From contig OX621254.1 in NCBI GenBank assembly GCA_951640165.1, forward strand, positions 26,448,001 to 26,512,000: a stretch of 64,000 bases of DNA. The letters run 5' to 3'. Numbering within the stretch: position 1 is the stretch's first letter; each line of letters starts with the position of its first letter. The notes below the pieces were generated by a model. The model did not search any database, was not told the DNA's origin, and saw only the letters and a list, made by a program, of their open reading frames with translations. The translations under genes and the position numbers were made by a program. Positions 9,481-20,447 of the stretch are shown here, piece by piece. This DNA is from Pseudoips prasinana (lineage: Eukaryota > Arthropoda > Insecta > Lepidoptera > Nolidae).

Positions 9481-12414
9481 TTATTGCCGAGTAGATAAAG
9501 TGAGATAGTGCTGTTTAACCATATTTTTAAAAACGTTTTGTGATTGAGCGCGTCTAATCTGTATTGGCAGCGCATTCCATAATCGGACAGCTTGAACGCT
9601 GAAGGATTTGTCTGTAAAATTAGTAGAATGCATTGGCATTTTGAGTCGTAAGTTTTCTGAAGACCGCAAGAGTCGCGAATGAGTTGAGTGAAGAAACTGA
9701 AAGCGTTCCTTGAGATAGAGAGGAGTGGATGGATTGAACAGAATACTGTATAGAAGTGTGACAATGTGAGTATTCCGACGAAGTCTTATGGGCAACCACT
9801 TGAGTTTAGTGCGAAATTCGGAGACGTGATCATATTTACGCAAACCAAATATGAATCGTATGCAAAAGTTTTGAAGTCGCTCAAGTTTATCAAGTTGGTC
9901 CTCTGTAAGATCAAGATAGCTGGTGTCACCATAGTCAAGGATAGGGAGAAGCAAGGACTGCGCAAGTGCAATTTTGGTAGCAGTAGGGAGAAAGTTTCGC
10001 AGGCGTCTTAGGGAACTAGCAGAAGCGAACATCTTTCTGCTTACTTCTTGTATCTGTGGACCCCAGGAAAGAGTCGTGTCAATATAGATACCTAAATTTT
10101 TCACTTTATCGGCGTAAGGTATAACAGTACCGTTGAAAACAACATGGGGAGTTTGGGACCAATCCACATTACCGATTTTCCGAGAGCTGCCAACAACAAT
10201 GACTTGAGACTTTTCTGGGTTAACATTGATGCCATATCTCATGCTCCACTTACTTATATGAGATAAATCTTTGTTAATAACCCTAATGGCTTCAGATAGC
10301 TTTTCACAAGGCGTTTGGGTGTATATTTGGAGATCATCCGCGTAAAGGTGGTAGGTTGAAGTAAGTTGGTCAGAAATAGAATTTATAAATAAAGCGAAGA
10401 GCAAAGGAGACAAAACGCCACCCTGTGGTACACCAGCAGTAGTATCACACCAAGAAGAGAAAGAATCTTCTATGCGAACCCGCTGCCGACGTCCAAACAG
10501 GTAACTGCGAAACCAGTCAATTACCGTTGGAGATATGTTAATGGAGCGTAAAATGGCCAACAGTATGTCAAAATCTACCGTGTTAAAGGCATTGCTGAAA
10601 TCCAACAATGTTAGCACTGTCATATTGCCATTTTCCATGCCTGTCCTGATATCTTCCGTAACATTGATCAAGGCTGTGGTCGTACTGTGACCTGGACGAA
10701 AACCGGATTGGTAAGGATTAAGGAGATTGTTCTTGCGAAGGAACACACTGAGTTGGTTATGGATGAGTCGCTCAAGAACTTTGGATAGAAAAGGAAGTAT
10801 AGATATTGGACGGTACTCAGAAGTGGACGTGGGATGGGATTTCTTTGGCAAAGGAATGATTTGTGCGTCTTTCCACAAGTATGGAAAGACACCACTAGAG
10901 ATGGAAAAATTGAGGATATGGCAGATAATAGGAAGGATTTCGTCAAGGATAGGTAGGATCATGTTACGGCTAATACAGTCGCTACCAATAGCATTGGATG
11001 CGATTGACAATACGCTCTTCTTAACATCACAAGCAGAGAATTGACTAAAGACAAAATGTGGATAGTTGGGAGCCGGAAAAGATGATAAATAGTTTAGTGT
11101 CCAGGTTTTTACAGTCCTATCAAAGTTGGACGAAGCTGAAAAGTGCTGATTAAGCAAGTTGAGGTCCAAGTCTTTAGGAATGGTATCTTGTCGTGATTTT
11201 CCAACCCCCATAGATTTAAGAAATTTCCATACTTTCGCTGGATCTCCATTGTGAACAGATTTGTGAATATGCTGGCGTTGTGCATCCCTACACACCTTAT
11301 TACAGTGATTCCTTATATTGATATATTTATCTCGATGGTGATCAGTATTTCTTATTTTCATCTTGGTCTTTGCTGTAACTTTCTTATGTAAGAGTACTTT
11401 TATGTCATCGGAAAGCCAAGGTGCTGGAAGATGTTTCAATCTGATAGGCCGTACAGGAGCATGTTTGTCGTAGATGTTAATAATTGTTTTCGTAAAAATA
11501 TCAACTTTCTCATCAATGCTATCAGCGTTAAAGAGCGTTGTCCAGTCAATGCTGCTGGCATCCTCAAGAAGATTAACAAGGTTGATGCTACCAAAATTGC
11601 GTTGCAAGAGAATTTTTGGCTTTGCCTTAGGCGGCCGAATTTTGTATGAAAGGTAGATAAGATCATGATGAGAGAAAGCGTCGGCAGAACATTGTCCATG
11701 TTTGGCAACGTGTTGAGAAGAAGAAACAAAAATAAGATCGAGAAGTGAAGGAGTAGAGTTAGGAAAGTTATGAGTAGCATTTAGTGGAAGGATGGATAAG
11801 TTATTAGATTCAATAAGAGAGACAAGGCGAGATGAGCGATAATCATTCTTCAAAAGACATGTATTGAAATCCCCCATGACTATGGTGTGACTGTAAGAAG
11901 GGAGAACCTTTTCCAGGAGTTTTTCCAAAGAGGAGAAGAAATTTACTCTTAAAGATGGACTATAATATACACCAAGTAAAACTTTCCGATGGTTAAGTTC
12001 AACTTCAATAAAAAGATGCTCGCCTGCGGTTGATGGGGGTGGCTGAGTTGACGTATCCACAATAGAAAAGGATATATTGGTACGCAAATAAATGGCAACC
12101 CCGCCACCACCACCACACGCACGATCATTTCTAATTAGGTTGAAGCCGGTGAGTGAGTATAGCGTAGATGGAAGACATGGCTTGAGCCATGATTCAGAAA
12201 TGAGTATGGCGTGAATATTCTTACAGTCAAAAGATGCCAGCATATCTGCGAAATGGGCTGGAATACTCTGGGCATTTATATGAACCACATTGAAATTCTT
12301 GGGTACATCAGAAAACTGTGTTATTAAGGTATCTGCTAGGGAAGGTACACTTATGAAACTGTCACTATCACTGCAAGAGTAAAAACTTTCATTGTCACTA
12401 CTACAATCCGACAT
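9481..12414 (-). CDS. LINE ORF2: endonuclease-reverse transcriptase, intact
   Basis: The open frame runs from 12435; homology with the 37.86-kb copy favours the second Met (MSDCSSDN, codon at 12414), giving 977 residues. Order: an acidic Ser-rich leader; an apurinic-type endonuclease (HINAQSI, SESWLKP, GDFNTC, a SHHDL His site); then reverse transcriptase with motif A LLDFSNAFNTVD, motif B GVPQGGVLSPLLF and YADD near residue 690; and a C-terminal thumb region ending AVRLWNALP. No RNase H is visible. It performs target-primed reverse transcription together with its RNA and the ORF1 protein. In motif A the second conserved Asp (AFD) is Asn, also in the sister copy, so this looks like a family trait rather than damage. 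Confidence 0.93.
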   Translation of the reverse strand: MSDCSSDNESFYSCSDSDSFISVPSLADTLITQFSDVPKNFNVVHINAQSIPAHFADMLASFDCKNIHAILISESWLKPCLPSTLYSLTGFNLIRNDRACGGGGGVAIYLRTNISFSIVDTSTQPPPSTAGEHLFIEVELNHRKVLLGVYYSPSLRVNFFSSLEKLLEKVLPSYSHTIVMGDFNTCLLKNDYRSSRLVSLIESNNLSILPLNATHNFPNSTPSLLDLIFVSSSQHVAKHGQCSADAFSHHDLIYLSYKIRPPKAKPKILLQRNFGSINLVNLLEDASSIDWTTLFNADSIDEKVDIFTKTIINIYDKHAPVRPIRLKHLPAPWLSDDIKVLLHKKVTAKTKMKIRNTDHHRDKYINIRNHCNKVCRDAQRQHIHKSVHNGDPAKVWKFLKSMGVGKSRQDTIPKDLDLNLLNQHFSASSNFDRTVKTWTLNYLSSFPAPNYPHFVFSQFSACDVKKSVLSIASNAIGSDCISRNMILPILDEILPIICHILNFSISSGVFPYLWKDAQIIPLPKKSHPTSTSEYRPISILPFLSKVLERLIHNQLSVFLRKNNLLNPYQSGFRPGHSTTTALINVTEDIRTGMENGNMTVLTLLDFSNAFNTVDFDILLAILRSINISPTVIDWFRSYLFGRRQRVRIEDSFSSWCDTTAGVPQGGVLSPLLFALFINSISDQLTSTYHLYADDLQIYTQTPCEKLSEAIRVINKDLSHISKWSMRYGINVNPEKSQVIVVGSSRKIGNVDWSQTPHVVFNGTVIPYADKVKNLGIYIDTTLSWGPQIQEVSRKMFASASSLRRLRNFLPTATKIALAQSLLLPILDYGDTSYLDLTEDQLDKLERLQNFCIRFIFGLRKYDHVSEFRTKLKWLPIRLRRNTHIVTLLYSILFNPSTPLYLKERFQFLHSTHSRLLRSSENLRLKMPMHSTNFTDKSFSVQAVRLWNALPIQIRRAQSQNVFKNMVKQHYLTLSTRQ

Positions 12415-12435
12415 AAATAATAATAATATAAACAA

Positions 12436-12907
12436 ATATGGGCACTATACAATATAATAATATATTATAAAATATTAAAAAACAAAAATACTAAGTATCA
12501 ATTTTGGTTCACCCACCGGCAAGCTTTTACATAATCGCAAAGTAAAATAAAAAAAAAAACACAGAAACGAAACACATGAATCACACAAAAAAATTATAAC
12601 TATAAAATGCATTAGTACATACTTCAAACAAAATTTCCCTAATTAAAAACTATAATGTTCAGTATAAATTTCACGGGGTTAGTAGAAACAAATCCCGTGT
12701 TAACAATTGTAATTAAGAACTATGGAACGCAACTGTCGTTTGACAAGTGTTTTGACACTTACGTCCCTTATGTCACTTGGAAAATAATAAAATGTTGACT
12801 AACCTACACTGATCGAATTGTTATTATATTGTGTGAATTTAATGGACGGTACAAAATGCAGAAGACAAATAAACAAGAAAAATGTATGAGCAAGGTGGAA
12901 AAAGCTG
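12436..12907 (-). other. Spacer between ORF1 and ORF2 of the minus-strand LINE
   Basis: AT-rich, no ORF. Belongs to the LINE. The plus-strand sister copy has a spacer of about 400 bp in the same place. Confidence 0.6.
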
Positions 12908-13621
12908 TTACTTTTTAGCAGCCGCTAACCGCTTAGTTTTCGACACGACCTTTGCTGGGGCAACTGGCGCAGGTTTTGATGCAGATGTGTCTTCCTGAGC
13001 GATATTATCTACATCAGATATAGACTGGATACGACGGCGCTTCTCATCACCGCCAACAACGTAAATATCGCCATTTTTGGTGAAACACGAAGCCACACCA
13101 ATTTTCTGCCTCGCGTAACAGAAAATCCTATGACGCGTCGCCGTTAAAAACTCTGACATTGTGGTACCTGAGCCCTTGAGTTTAGTCTTCCCGAACCACA
13201 ACTGGTCCCGTAGCGCCACATCATTTATTTTGAAGAGGATAGGCCGCGGCTTCTCAGATGCAGTGTTTCGGCCCATCCTATGGCAGCGCTTGATGTCAGA
13301 TGAACTAAAATCGCCGATTTTCAATTGATCCTGCACTATGCTCACAATCACGGCAGGGATTTGCTCGTTCTTCTCTTCCTTAACACCATGAAGCAATAAC
13401 ATTTTACGGCGGCCTCTCATCTCTAGGCGATCTGCATCCCGCGCGAGAGCATTGACTTGTTGTTGTAAGCCATCAAAAAGTTGAAGAACTACATCCTGGA
13501 ATGCTGTGAAGCGTCTAGCCAGTCCTGTCTTATCCGGGGTAACCTCAAGTTCAGCACGAAAGTCTGCCATCTGCTTCAATAGAACTTCCCTCAGATCTGT
13601 GATGGCCTTGATGGTGTCCAT
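12908..13621 (-). CDS. LINE ORF1 RNA-binding-type protein, intact
   Basis: 237 residues. The N-terminal 75 residues are a predicted helical, heptad-like segment (TIKAITDLREVLLKQMADF onward). The central part has RRKMLLLHGV, CHRMGR and RPILFKI blocks, which look like the RRM-like core of LINE ORF1 proteins. The tail is basic (SKTKRLAAAKK). The same architecture and length occur in the ORF at 36750-37457. ORF1 proteins of this kind coat element RNA and act as chaperones; that role is inferred from the family. It lies 0.5 kb upstream of ORF2 on the same strand. Confidence 0.85.
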   Translation of the reverse strand: MDTIKAITDLREVLLKQMADFRAELEVTPDKTGLARRFTAFQDVVLQLFDGLQQQVNALARDADRLEMRGRRKMLLLHGVKEEKNEQIPAVIVSIVQDQLKIGDFSSSDIKRCHRMGRNTASEKPRPILFKINDVALRDQLWFGKTKLKGSGTTMSEFLTATRHRIFCYARQKIGVASCFTKNGDIYVVGGDEKRRRIQSISDVDNIAQEDTSASKPAPVAPAKVVSKTKRLAAAKK

Positions 13622-13772
13622 AGTGTAGATGATTATATTGTGCTTATAAACTGAAGATAATGCTTGTCTGGTAGGTGAATAATGTTATCTTACTTTTATA
13701 AACATTAAATACTTATAATCACTTATTGTATTAATTAAATTCCAATTTAAATATGCAGAGCAAAAATAAGCT

Positions 13773-16616
13773 GTGTGTCTCTGTCGCTGTATAAATAATG
13801 AACTAGATACCAACATTCCAATAAACTCTTATATTTGCACACCAGATAATTGTAACAACTACCTCAACAATAAAACTTCTGTCAAATTACTTCACATAAA
13901 TATCCGTAGTATAAACAAACATTTTGACGAACTCTGTATATTGCTTTCAGAAACCAAAATTACATTTGACGTTATAGTCCTCACAGAATGCTGGCTCAGC
14001 AAGGTTCCAAATTTACCTAGCCTAAATGGTTACAAAGCCCATATCACAACATCAATACTAAACCAAAATGATGGTATAGTTATCTATACGAATACTTCTG
14101 TATTGTGCTCTGTATATGAACCACCTTTTAAAGATGGTAATTGCTTAACCAATCTATCGTTCTCCCTCGTTAAAAAGTAAAAATAATTTTGACAATTTCA
14201 TAGATAGCTTGAACGCTGTCTACACAACCCTTTCAACTAAGAACATTGTTCTTGTAGGTGATATAAACATTGACATCTCCCCCAATAGTAAAGACCCTGT
14301 AGCAGAAGAATATCTTACTTTCAATGCTTCTCATGGTCTTTTTCCTACTCACAATCATCCCACAAGAATCAGCACATGTCTAGACCACCTACTATCAAAT
14401 TTGAATTTTCCTACAACTACGCTTGTTTTAGAATCGTATATTACAGACCACATGCCACTGGTTTTCTATATTGATAAAACTATACCCAATTGTAAACACT
14501 CTTATACTAAAACATCCGTGGACTACGTAAAAGTTAAAACAGATATAGACGAAACAGATTTCTCCCCCATATTAAAATTTACTGATGCAAATACAGCTGC
14601 GGACGAGATTGTGACATAAATATTTTAATCATCCATTGTAATAAAAAACACTCTGACAATTAAGCTTACAAAGAAAAATAAGATCCTGAAGCCATGGATG
14701 TCTGTAGGTTTACTCCGATGCATAGGAAACCGTGACAAACTACACTTAAAGTCTAAGAACTCACCAGACAACATGACTCTTAAAATAACATACACACGGT
14801 ACAGAAATTTTTGTAATGGCCTTCTCCGCAAGTTAAAAGTTCAATATTCTAAAAGCTTAATCGATAAAGCAGGTAACAATTCCAAGGCTTTATGGAAAGC
14901 TATAAAAACTATAACCAATACAAGCAATGTTAAACGGAATCCAGTTGAACTGCTAAAAATGTCTCATAACCCACAAATATCGATTAATAATGTTTGTAAA
15001 TACTTCAACGAAGTTGGTAAAAACCTAGCGGATAACATAGTCGCTTCTAATTCTCAAGCTCAGCCTTTGACATTTGCTCTTGAGTCCTCAATATATAGTC
15101 CATTAAACTCAATAGCCATCACAGAAGTATCCAAATCTGAAGTTGAAACTATATTAATGCAACTCCATCTCGATTGTGCTGTAGGATGGTATGGCATTTC
15201 TTCAAATATCCTGTATGAATGTAGAGAAAAATTGGTCCCCCCCATAACTCATTTATGCAATCTAGCCATAAGTACTGGTGTTTTCCCAGCAGTCCTTAAA
15301 AAAGGAATAATCTACCCTATTCACAAGAGTGGTGACAGAGATTGTGTCAATAACTATCGCCCAATTAATATACTCTCTGCGTTATCCAAGATACTTGAAA
15401 AGATATTAAATAGCGCCCTCAAAAACTACCTCGGTAAATTTAATATTTTAGCAAAAAACCAGTACGGCTTCCGCTCGGGTATATCAACAGAAGATGCTGT
15501 GCTGGATTTGACAACTGCAATTAGCAAGAGTCTTGATGCAGGAACTAAGTGTTTATGCATATTTTTAGACCTCTCCAAGGCTTTTGACACGGTCTCTGTC
15601 CCAATTCTACTACATAAATTATACAAAATAGGGATACGAGGCACACCATATAACATCTTTAAAGATTACCTTTCAAACAGAAAACAATATGTGAAAATAG
15701 AGGATTATCTGAGTGAAGAGGAAATATTCTCTTATGGCGTTCCACAAGGGAGTATCTTAGGTCCCACACTATTCCAAGTCTATATAAACGATCTCTGCAC
15801 TATCTCTCTTCCAAATACTAACATTTTCACATACGCCGATGACACGGCTATTCTAGTCTCTGGACCAAACTGGCAAGCTGTGAGAGGAAGAGCAGAATTA
15901 TCCCTTGCTAAAGTTATGAAATGGTTAAAAAACAACTTATTGACACTAAATCTTTTGAAAACACATTACGTTCCTTTCTCGATAAGAATCAATAATCCTC
16001 CATTAAGGCACATACTTGCAGTTCATCGTATTTATGTAACTGCCAAGAACTTAACAGAGTTGACTCTGTAAAATACTTAGGAGTGCAGATAGACAGTGGA
16101 CTGAAATGGGATAAACACATAAGCCTCATGACAAAGCGAGTAAGACGATTTATACATTTTTTCAAAACCCTAAGAGACACAACCTCACAAGAAAAACTAA
16201 AACTTGTATATGTGGCACTATGCCAGTCCATCATCCAATACTGCATCACAGTTTGGGGAGCAGCAGCTAAAACGCATCTTATAAGTCTAGTAAGAGCACA
16301 GAGAGCCGTGCTGAAAGTAATATTGAAAAAACCGTATAGATATTCAACTACTAGTCTTTTTTCAAATTTTAACGTCCTTACAATCCGCCAGCTCTTTGTG
16401 CTCAGACTAATTCTTAGAAAGCATCCGACTGTACCCATACCAGACCCAAACAGACGCAGTAAAAAACGATTAAACCCCAGCGTTTTTTGTAGAACATCCT
16501 TCGGAAGACGCCAATACTATTGTCTTAGCTCAAAATTATACAACACCATAAACCAGGAAATAAATATTGCTGGTCTTAACAAATATAGACTCAAGAAGGA
16601 AATACAACTTGGTTAA
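13773..16616 (+). pseudogene. Broken LINE endonuclease-reverse transcriptase (second family)
   Basis: Pieces in different frames: an endonuclease N-terminus (13773-14180; KLLHINIRSINKHFDEL, TECWL), its C-terminal half (about 14170-14619; VLVGDINIDI, SYITDHMPL), reverse transcriptase (about 14659-16071; FLDLSKAFDTV, YGVPQGSILGP, TYADDTAIL) and the thumb region (about 16040-16616; VKYLGVQIDSGLKWD, LIQ-type helices). Stops or frameshifts separate the pieces near 14180, 14620 and 16060, and part of the endonuclease is missing at the first break. It was a functional EN-RT and is now inactive. It differs from the 9.5-kb and 37.8-kb ORF2s in motif A (AFD instead of AFN). The 3' UTR has a long CA-type repeat, AATAAA and an (ATT)n tail ending near 17130. 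Confidence 0.9.
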
Positions 16617-16717
16617 AAAACTTAGACTACCAAAAGACAGAGGAACTACTTGCTTATATAGAGTAATACACAATTTCCAAGATTTTACAAAATAAATATA
16701 TAAAAAGAAAAAAAAAA

Positions 16718-16857
16718 AAAACACACACACGCACGCTTAATCACATACACATAGGTACTCACACACACTCACACACATACACACACCCACACACACACCC
16801 ACACACACACACACACTCACACACACACACACTCACACACACGCACACACACACAAA
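16718..16857 (+). repeat. (CA)n microsatellite in LINE 3' UTR
   Basis: An imperfect CACACA tract with CTCA and CGCA interruptions, directly after an A-rich stretch. The apparent minus-strand Val/Cys ORF here is an artefact of the repeat. Confidence 0.9.
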
Positions 16858-17132
16858 CAGGTTGGATGTTAGTTTAACTAAACTAAAATTCAATAATAAT
16901 GAATAACTGTATAAAATGATGTATGTTGGTGCGGTACATTCCATACCTCAAGTACAACCGTGGCACGTTTTTACGACTGAACACTGTCTCCCAAAATACA
17001 GGCTTTAGCCTAGTTTGGAAAACAGTGTCAGTACCTTTTGTAATTAATCATGACAAAAATCTGTAAACACATGTGAATGTATTTTTGTTTTATCTGAGTC
17101 CAATAAAAATTATTATTATTATTATTACTAGC

Positions 17133-17287
17133 ATTATAAAATAAATTGTATAAATGTTTTAACATTCCGTGTACCTAAATATCTGTAATAAGTAACTAGA
17201 AATAATAACTGTATTACTACAAACATTGTTCTGACTATTTACGCTTTTTTAAACTCTACGTGAATAAAAACCTTTTTTACTTTTTTT
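17133..17287 (+). mobile_element. LINE 3' UTR fragment
   Basis: Matches 46665-46800 (plus) and 60085-60200 (minus): TTCCGTGTACCTAAATATCT to GAATAAAAACCTTTTT. It directly follows the (ATT)n tail of the decayed LINE. Confidence 0.65.
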
Positions 17288-17319
17288 AATTTTTTTTTTA
17301 TAATTATCTACCAGCAATT

Positions 17320-17420
17320 TTGGGCCCGCGCGCGCGCCTCACACCTCGCGCACAGCCGGACTGGGACAGAGTTTTTATTCGAAACAGCGTGTCCAGTTAT
17401 TCATATAAGTCAATGCACGG
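17320..17420 (-). repeat. Interspersed repeat shared with 54365-54450
   Basis: CTCGCGCACAGCCGGACTGG and CAGCGTGTCCAGTTATTCAT; inverted copy in GH1 intron 1. Confidence 0.75.
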
Positions 17421-17452
17421 AGGTAATAAAATACCGCTTGTCTAAAAGAAAA

Positions 17453-17670
17453 TGACTGCACGTGTGGCGCAGTGCCCAAGACAGTCGTCACTTCGTGTCG
17501 CGGGATCAAGTTCCACGCCAGACAACTATTTGTGTGACTCATGAATAGTTGTTTTGAGTCTGGATGTAATTTGTGTCCGTCTATTATATGTTTGTAAAGT
17601 ACTCCGCGACCGTGACACAGGGATTAGATTCCCTAATGCGGGCGTTGTCTTAAAAAAATTAAATAAAATT
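17453..17670 (+). mobile_element. tRNA-derived SINE (family 3)
   Basis: Head TGGCGCAGTGCCCAAGACAG with a degenerate B box (GGGATCAAGTTCC), body with CAACTATTTGTGTG and GTTTGTAAAGTACTCCGCGA, shared with 27629-27815. Confidence 0.75.
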
Positions 17671-17734
17671 CGGTCTTATGTATTCAACAGGTTTCAAAAG
17701 AAGGCTATCGCCTAATTCGCCGGTTATCTTAATC

Positions 17735-17892
17735 GTGATCGGCATTCAAATAGATGAAGGTTAAAATGTACTAATCATTCGTTTAATCGGCTTCAACGTT
17801 GAAAATCGATTCCGGACCATTATGACGACACATATACTCATGGTAGCCGATTGATTTAATCATTTTTAACCTTCATATATTTTAACGCTGTT
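17735..17892. mobile_element. Diverged palindromic MITE
   Basis: AAATAGATGAAGGTTAAAAT and ATTTTTAACCTTCATATATT arms with an AATCGGCTTCAACGTTGAAA centre; a relative of 41496 without the outer ends. Confidence 0.65.
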
Positions 17893-17977
17893 CCCGATAA
17901 CGAATTAGTGGGTAGCCCACATTTTATCAAGCCGACTATGAATATACAAGGCTTAACATTAATAGTGGACGGAACTT

Positions 17978-18127
17978 AAAGCCTGTTCAAGACGGATGTA
18001 ATTCAGCGTCCCAACAGAGGGGACCTTGGTGGTTGCCATCCATCTAGACTGCAGATTTTGATTTCACCTTCAACGTCCTTGAAACTAAGTTGGCACGCTG
18101 GATAACATCCGTCTAGAACACGCTTAA
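17978..18127. repeat. Foldback with GACGGATGT arms
   Basis: AAGCCTGTTCAAGACGGATG and CATCCGTCTAGAACACGCTT arms, about 30 bp with mismatches. Confidence 0.6.
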
Positions 18128-18540
18128 AGAACGCTATCTACCGTTGAAAGTAAAGTTTGAACAAAACCCGTTCGTGCCATTCGAAAACAAGTTTTATGGT
18201 ACCTAGTACAAAATGCATCAATTGATTTTGTGAATTTTTGATGTGTAACATCTTTCCTCTCGGTTGCTGGATATTTTTCTTGTGGGAGTGATTGTCGAAA
18301 ATGAACGGAAATGTGTGATAGGAAACCGGGGAAGCACGCAGGCGCGCTATTTTATTTGTCCAATAAGCGCGCGTGGTGGTGGAGTGACTATAAGGTGGTA
18401 CCAACCCATTTTGCGTAAGTTTGGGACCACAACGTACTGTTAGGCAACAAAGTGTATGCGATGATATATTCGACCAATCAACGTTATACCATAAGAATGG
18501 TAAATCAAATTTATTTATTCAGTGGTACCATCTAAGTAAT
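18128..18540. other. Spacer
   Basis: No gene; a moderately GC patch at 18330-18420 was not identified. Confidence 0.35.
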
Positions 18541-19020
18541 TTTTAGGGTTCCGTAGCTAAGTGGCAAAAAACGGAACCCTTATAGATTCGTCATGTCTGT
18601 CTGTCTGTCCGTCCGTATGTCACTGCCACTTTTTTCCGAAACTAAGAGCTGTACTGCTGAAACTTGGTAAGTAGATGTATTCTGTGAACCGCATTAAGAT
18701 TTTTACACAAAAATAGAAAAATAATAATAATTTTGGGGGTCCCCATACATGGAACTGACACGCAAAATTTTTTTTTTCATTGTAATCATATATGTGGGGT
18801 GTCTATGGATAGGTCTTCAAAAATGATAGTGAGGTTCCTAATATCATTTTTTTTACACTACCATGGAAACTAACAAAGAAAATTAGTTTAAACGAGATCT
18901 AGCAAGCAGTTTTTTTTAATACGTCATAAACCGCAATTTTCTTTCATTTAATCAACTGAAATACTTGCTGCTACGGAACCCTTCATGTGCGAGTCCGACT
19001 CGCACTTGGCCGGTTTTTTT
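18541..19020 (+). repeat. High-copy repeat with GGTTCCGTAGC ends
   Basis: Left end TTTTAGGGTTCCGTAGC, with a second inverted ACGGAACCCT 16 bp on; right end CTACGGAACCCTTCATGTGC followed by the hairpin GTGCGAGTCCGACTCGCAC and TTGGCCGG. Contains a TGTC/GTCC microsatellite. Class not recognised. Confidence 0.8.
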
Positions 19021-19021
19021 T

Positions 19022-19184
19022 ACTAGACGTGCCCCGCGGTTTTGCCCGCGTAAAAAAATATAATTTATAGCCTATGTGTTATTCGGATGTATAAGCTATA
19101 TTACTACTAAGTTTCATCAAAATCCGATGGGTAGTTTTTGCGTGAAAGAGTATATTTAATAAGAGTTTATAATGTTAGTAGGAT
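19022..19184 (-). mobile_element. Lep1-type Helitron-like element
   Basis: ACTAGACGTGCCCCGCGGTT to TAATGTTAGTAGGAT; directly abuts the high-copy repeat ending at 19020. Confidence 0.75.
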
Positions 19185-19765
19185 ATTTATTAAAACTAGC
19201 AACTGTTCTACACTGTTATTTTAAACTGTAAACTCCAATTACCTATAATACTAGATAAATGCAAATCTAATACCTCTCTCTACCCTATCATAGGTGCGTC
19301 CTCTGCTTTATCTTTGATCTTGTTTGCCATACAAGATTTGGCTTATTTTTTTTATGCGTTTCAAAAAAAAAGTGATGTTATTAGTACATACACACACACT
19401 CACATGCATATGTGTGCAAGTGAGTGTGTGTAAAGCAATAATGCGATAAAAAGGAGATTTATTATTATATCATAAATCCGTTGCAAAAAAGTACATCTTA
19501 TTAGATTAAAGTTCTGAGAGTAAGAAACTGAGTTATTATGAAAACGTTGTTACAGTAGCAACCCTAACGTTCGAGATCCACCTTGCTTATTGAAATAACT
19601 GTTAGTCATATTGTTGCTTTTCTAATATAGGTACTGTCAATGTGGACAGGAATCTGTATTAACTTGAAAAGCACCTCAGCAGAGTATTATTGTCATTCAC
19701 TGTCTGTAGTCGACTGAGCTTTATTTAATAAAGCACTTCATTTTATCATTTCATTTGTTTATATC

Positions 19766-20040
19766 TGCTTCATTCTCAGCATGATAACATCCACTGCTGG
19801 ACTAAAGCCTCACACAAAGGTTTCTGTAAAGGCCTACGCGGACCGGGACGGCATGGCAAGGGATTTTGCCGTGAGTCAGCGCACACTAGCCGCTTAGATA
19901 CCATTATCCCGCTACGGGAGCCTGTGCGTCTTTTAATGCCCTGCAATGAAAATCCCTTTCGATGCCGCGGCATCATTTTAAAGCATAGCAATAATTGCCG
20001 TATTTGGATATGTGCTGGATTATGTGCAGACTTCATTCAG
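19766..20040 (-). mobile_element. Diverged RTE-tailed repeat
   Basis: CATCCACTGCTGGACTAAAG resembles the RTE terminus in minus orientation; the rest is not recognised. Confidence 0.4.
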
Positions 20041-20278
20041 GGCTCTAGGGATAGATTAAAAACCAGTGGGGGATAGTATAAAAGACCCTGAAGGGTCGAA
20101 GTGCTGTACGCAAATACACCCCAACAAAGATAAGATAAAATGCCGTGTTTCTGTATCGATATGTTTGAATGTCCATTAGTAAAAATGTAAATCCCTCACC
20201 ATGCCGCCCCGGTCTGCATTTGGAGGGGTTGCCGTAGTCACCGCGCTTGGCATGCGAGTTGGCGACCGCAGTTAGATG

Positions 20279-20447
20279 GTACAGTCAGCTCCAAAAGTCG
20301 ATGAACAGAATGTATATTTAACAGTGCAGTTACGGCGTCAAATCAGGGTAATCTAATGATATATTTAATGGATAAAAAGTCTGTATAGACGCCAGCACAT
20401 CCATTAAATATACATTCTGTTCATCGACTTTTGGTGCTGACTGTACC
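20279..20447. mobile_element. Foldback element (TACAGTCAGC ends)
   Basis: Arms GGTACAGTCAGCTCCAAAAG and CTTTTGGTGCTGACTGTACC, about 42 bp, with AT-rich centre. Confidence 0.8.

Larger units (their letters stand above)
9081..13650 (-). mobile_element. Two-ORF non-LTR retrotransposon (CR1/Jockey-type LINE), near intact, minus strand
   Basis: On the minus strand the element has ORF1 (12908-13621), a 0.5-kb gap, ORF2 (9481-12414) and a 3' UTR ending in AATAAA plus a (CTT)n tail (plus-strand GAA repeats at 9081-9100). There are no frameshifts or internal stops in either ORF, unlike the neighbouring elements, so this is the youngest and possibly still coding-competent element here. A second copy of the same family is at 36.6-41.1 kb. 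The 5' end is uncertain; no clear target-site duplication was found. The clade (CR1, Zenon or Jockey) cannot be fixed by eye. Confidence 0.85.
13700..17130 (+). mobile_element. Decayed LINE, ORF2 and 3' UTR part
   Basis: Contains the broken EN-RT gene and a 3' UTR to the AATAAA and (ATT)n tail at about 17103-17129. ORF1 at 7978-8952 may be its 5' part. Confidence 0.7.

Noticed and set aside
16759..16944. Cys-Val repeat ORF
   Set aside because: Translation of a (CA)n microsatellite.
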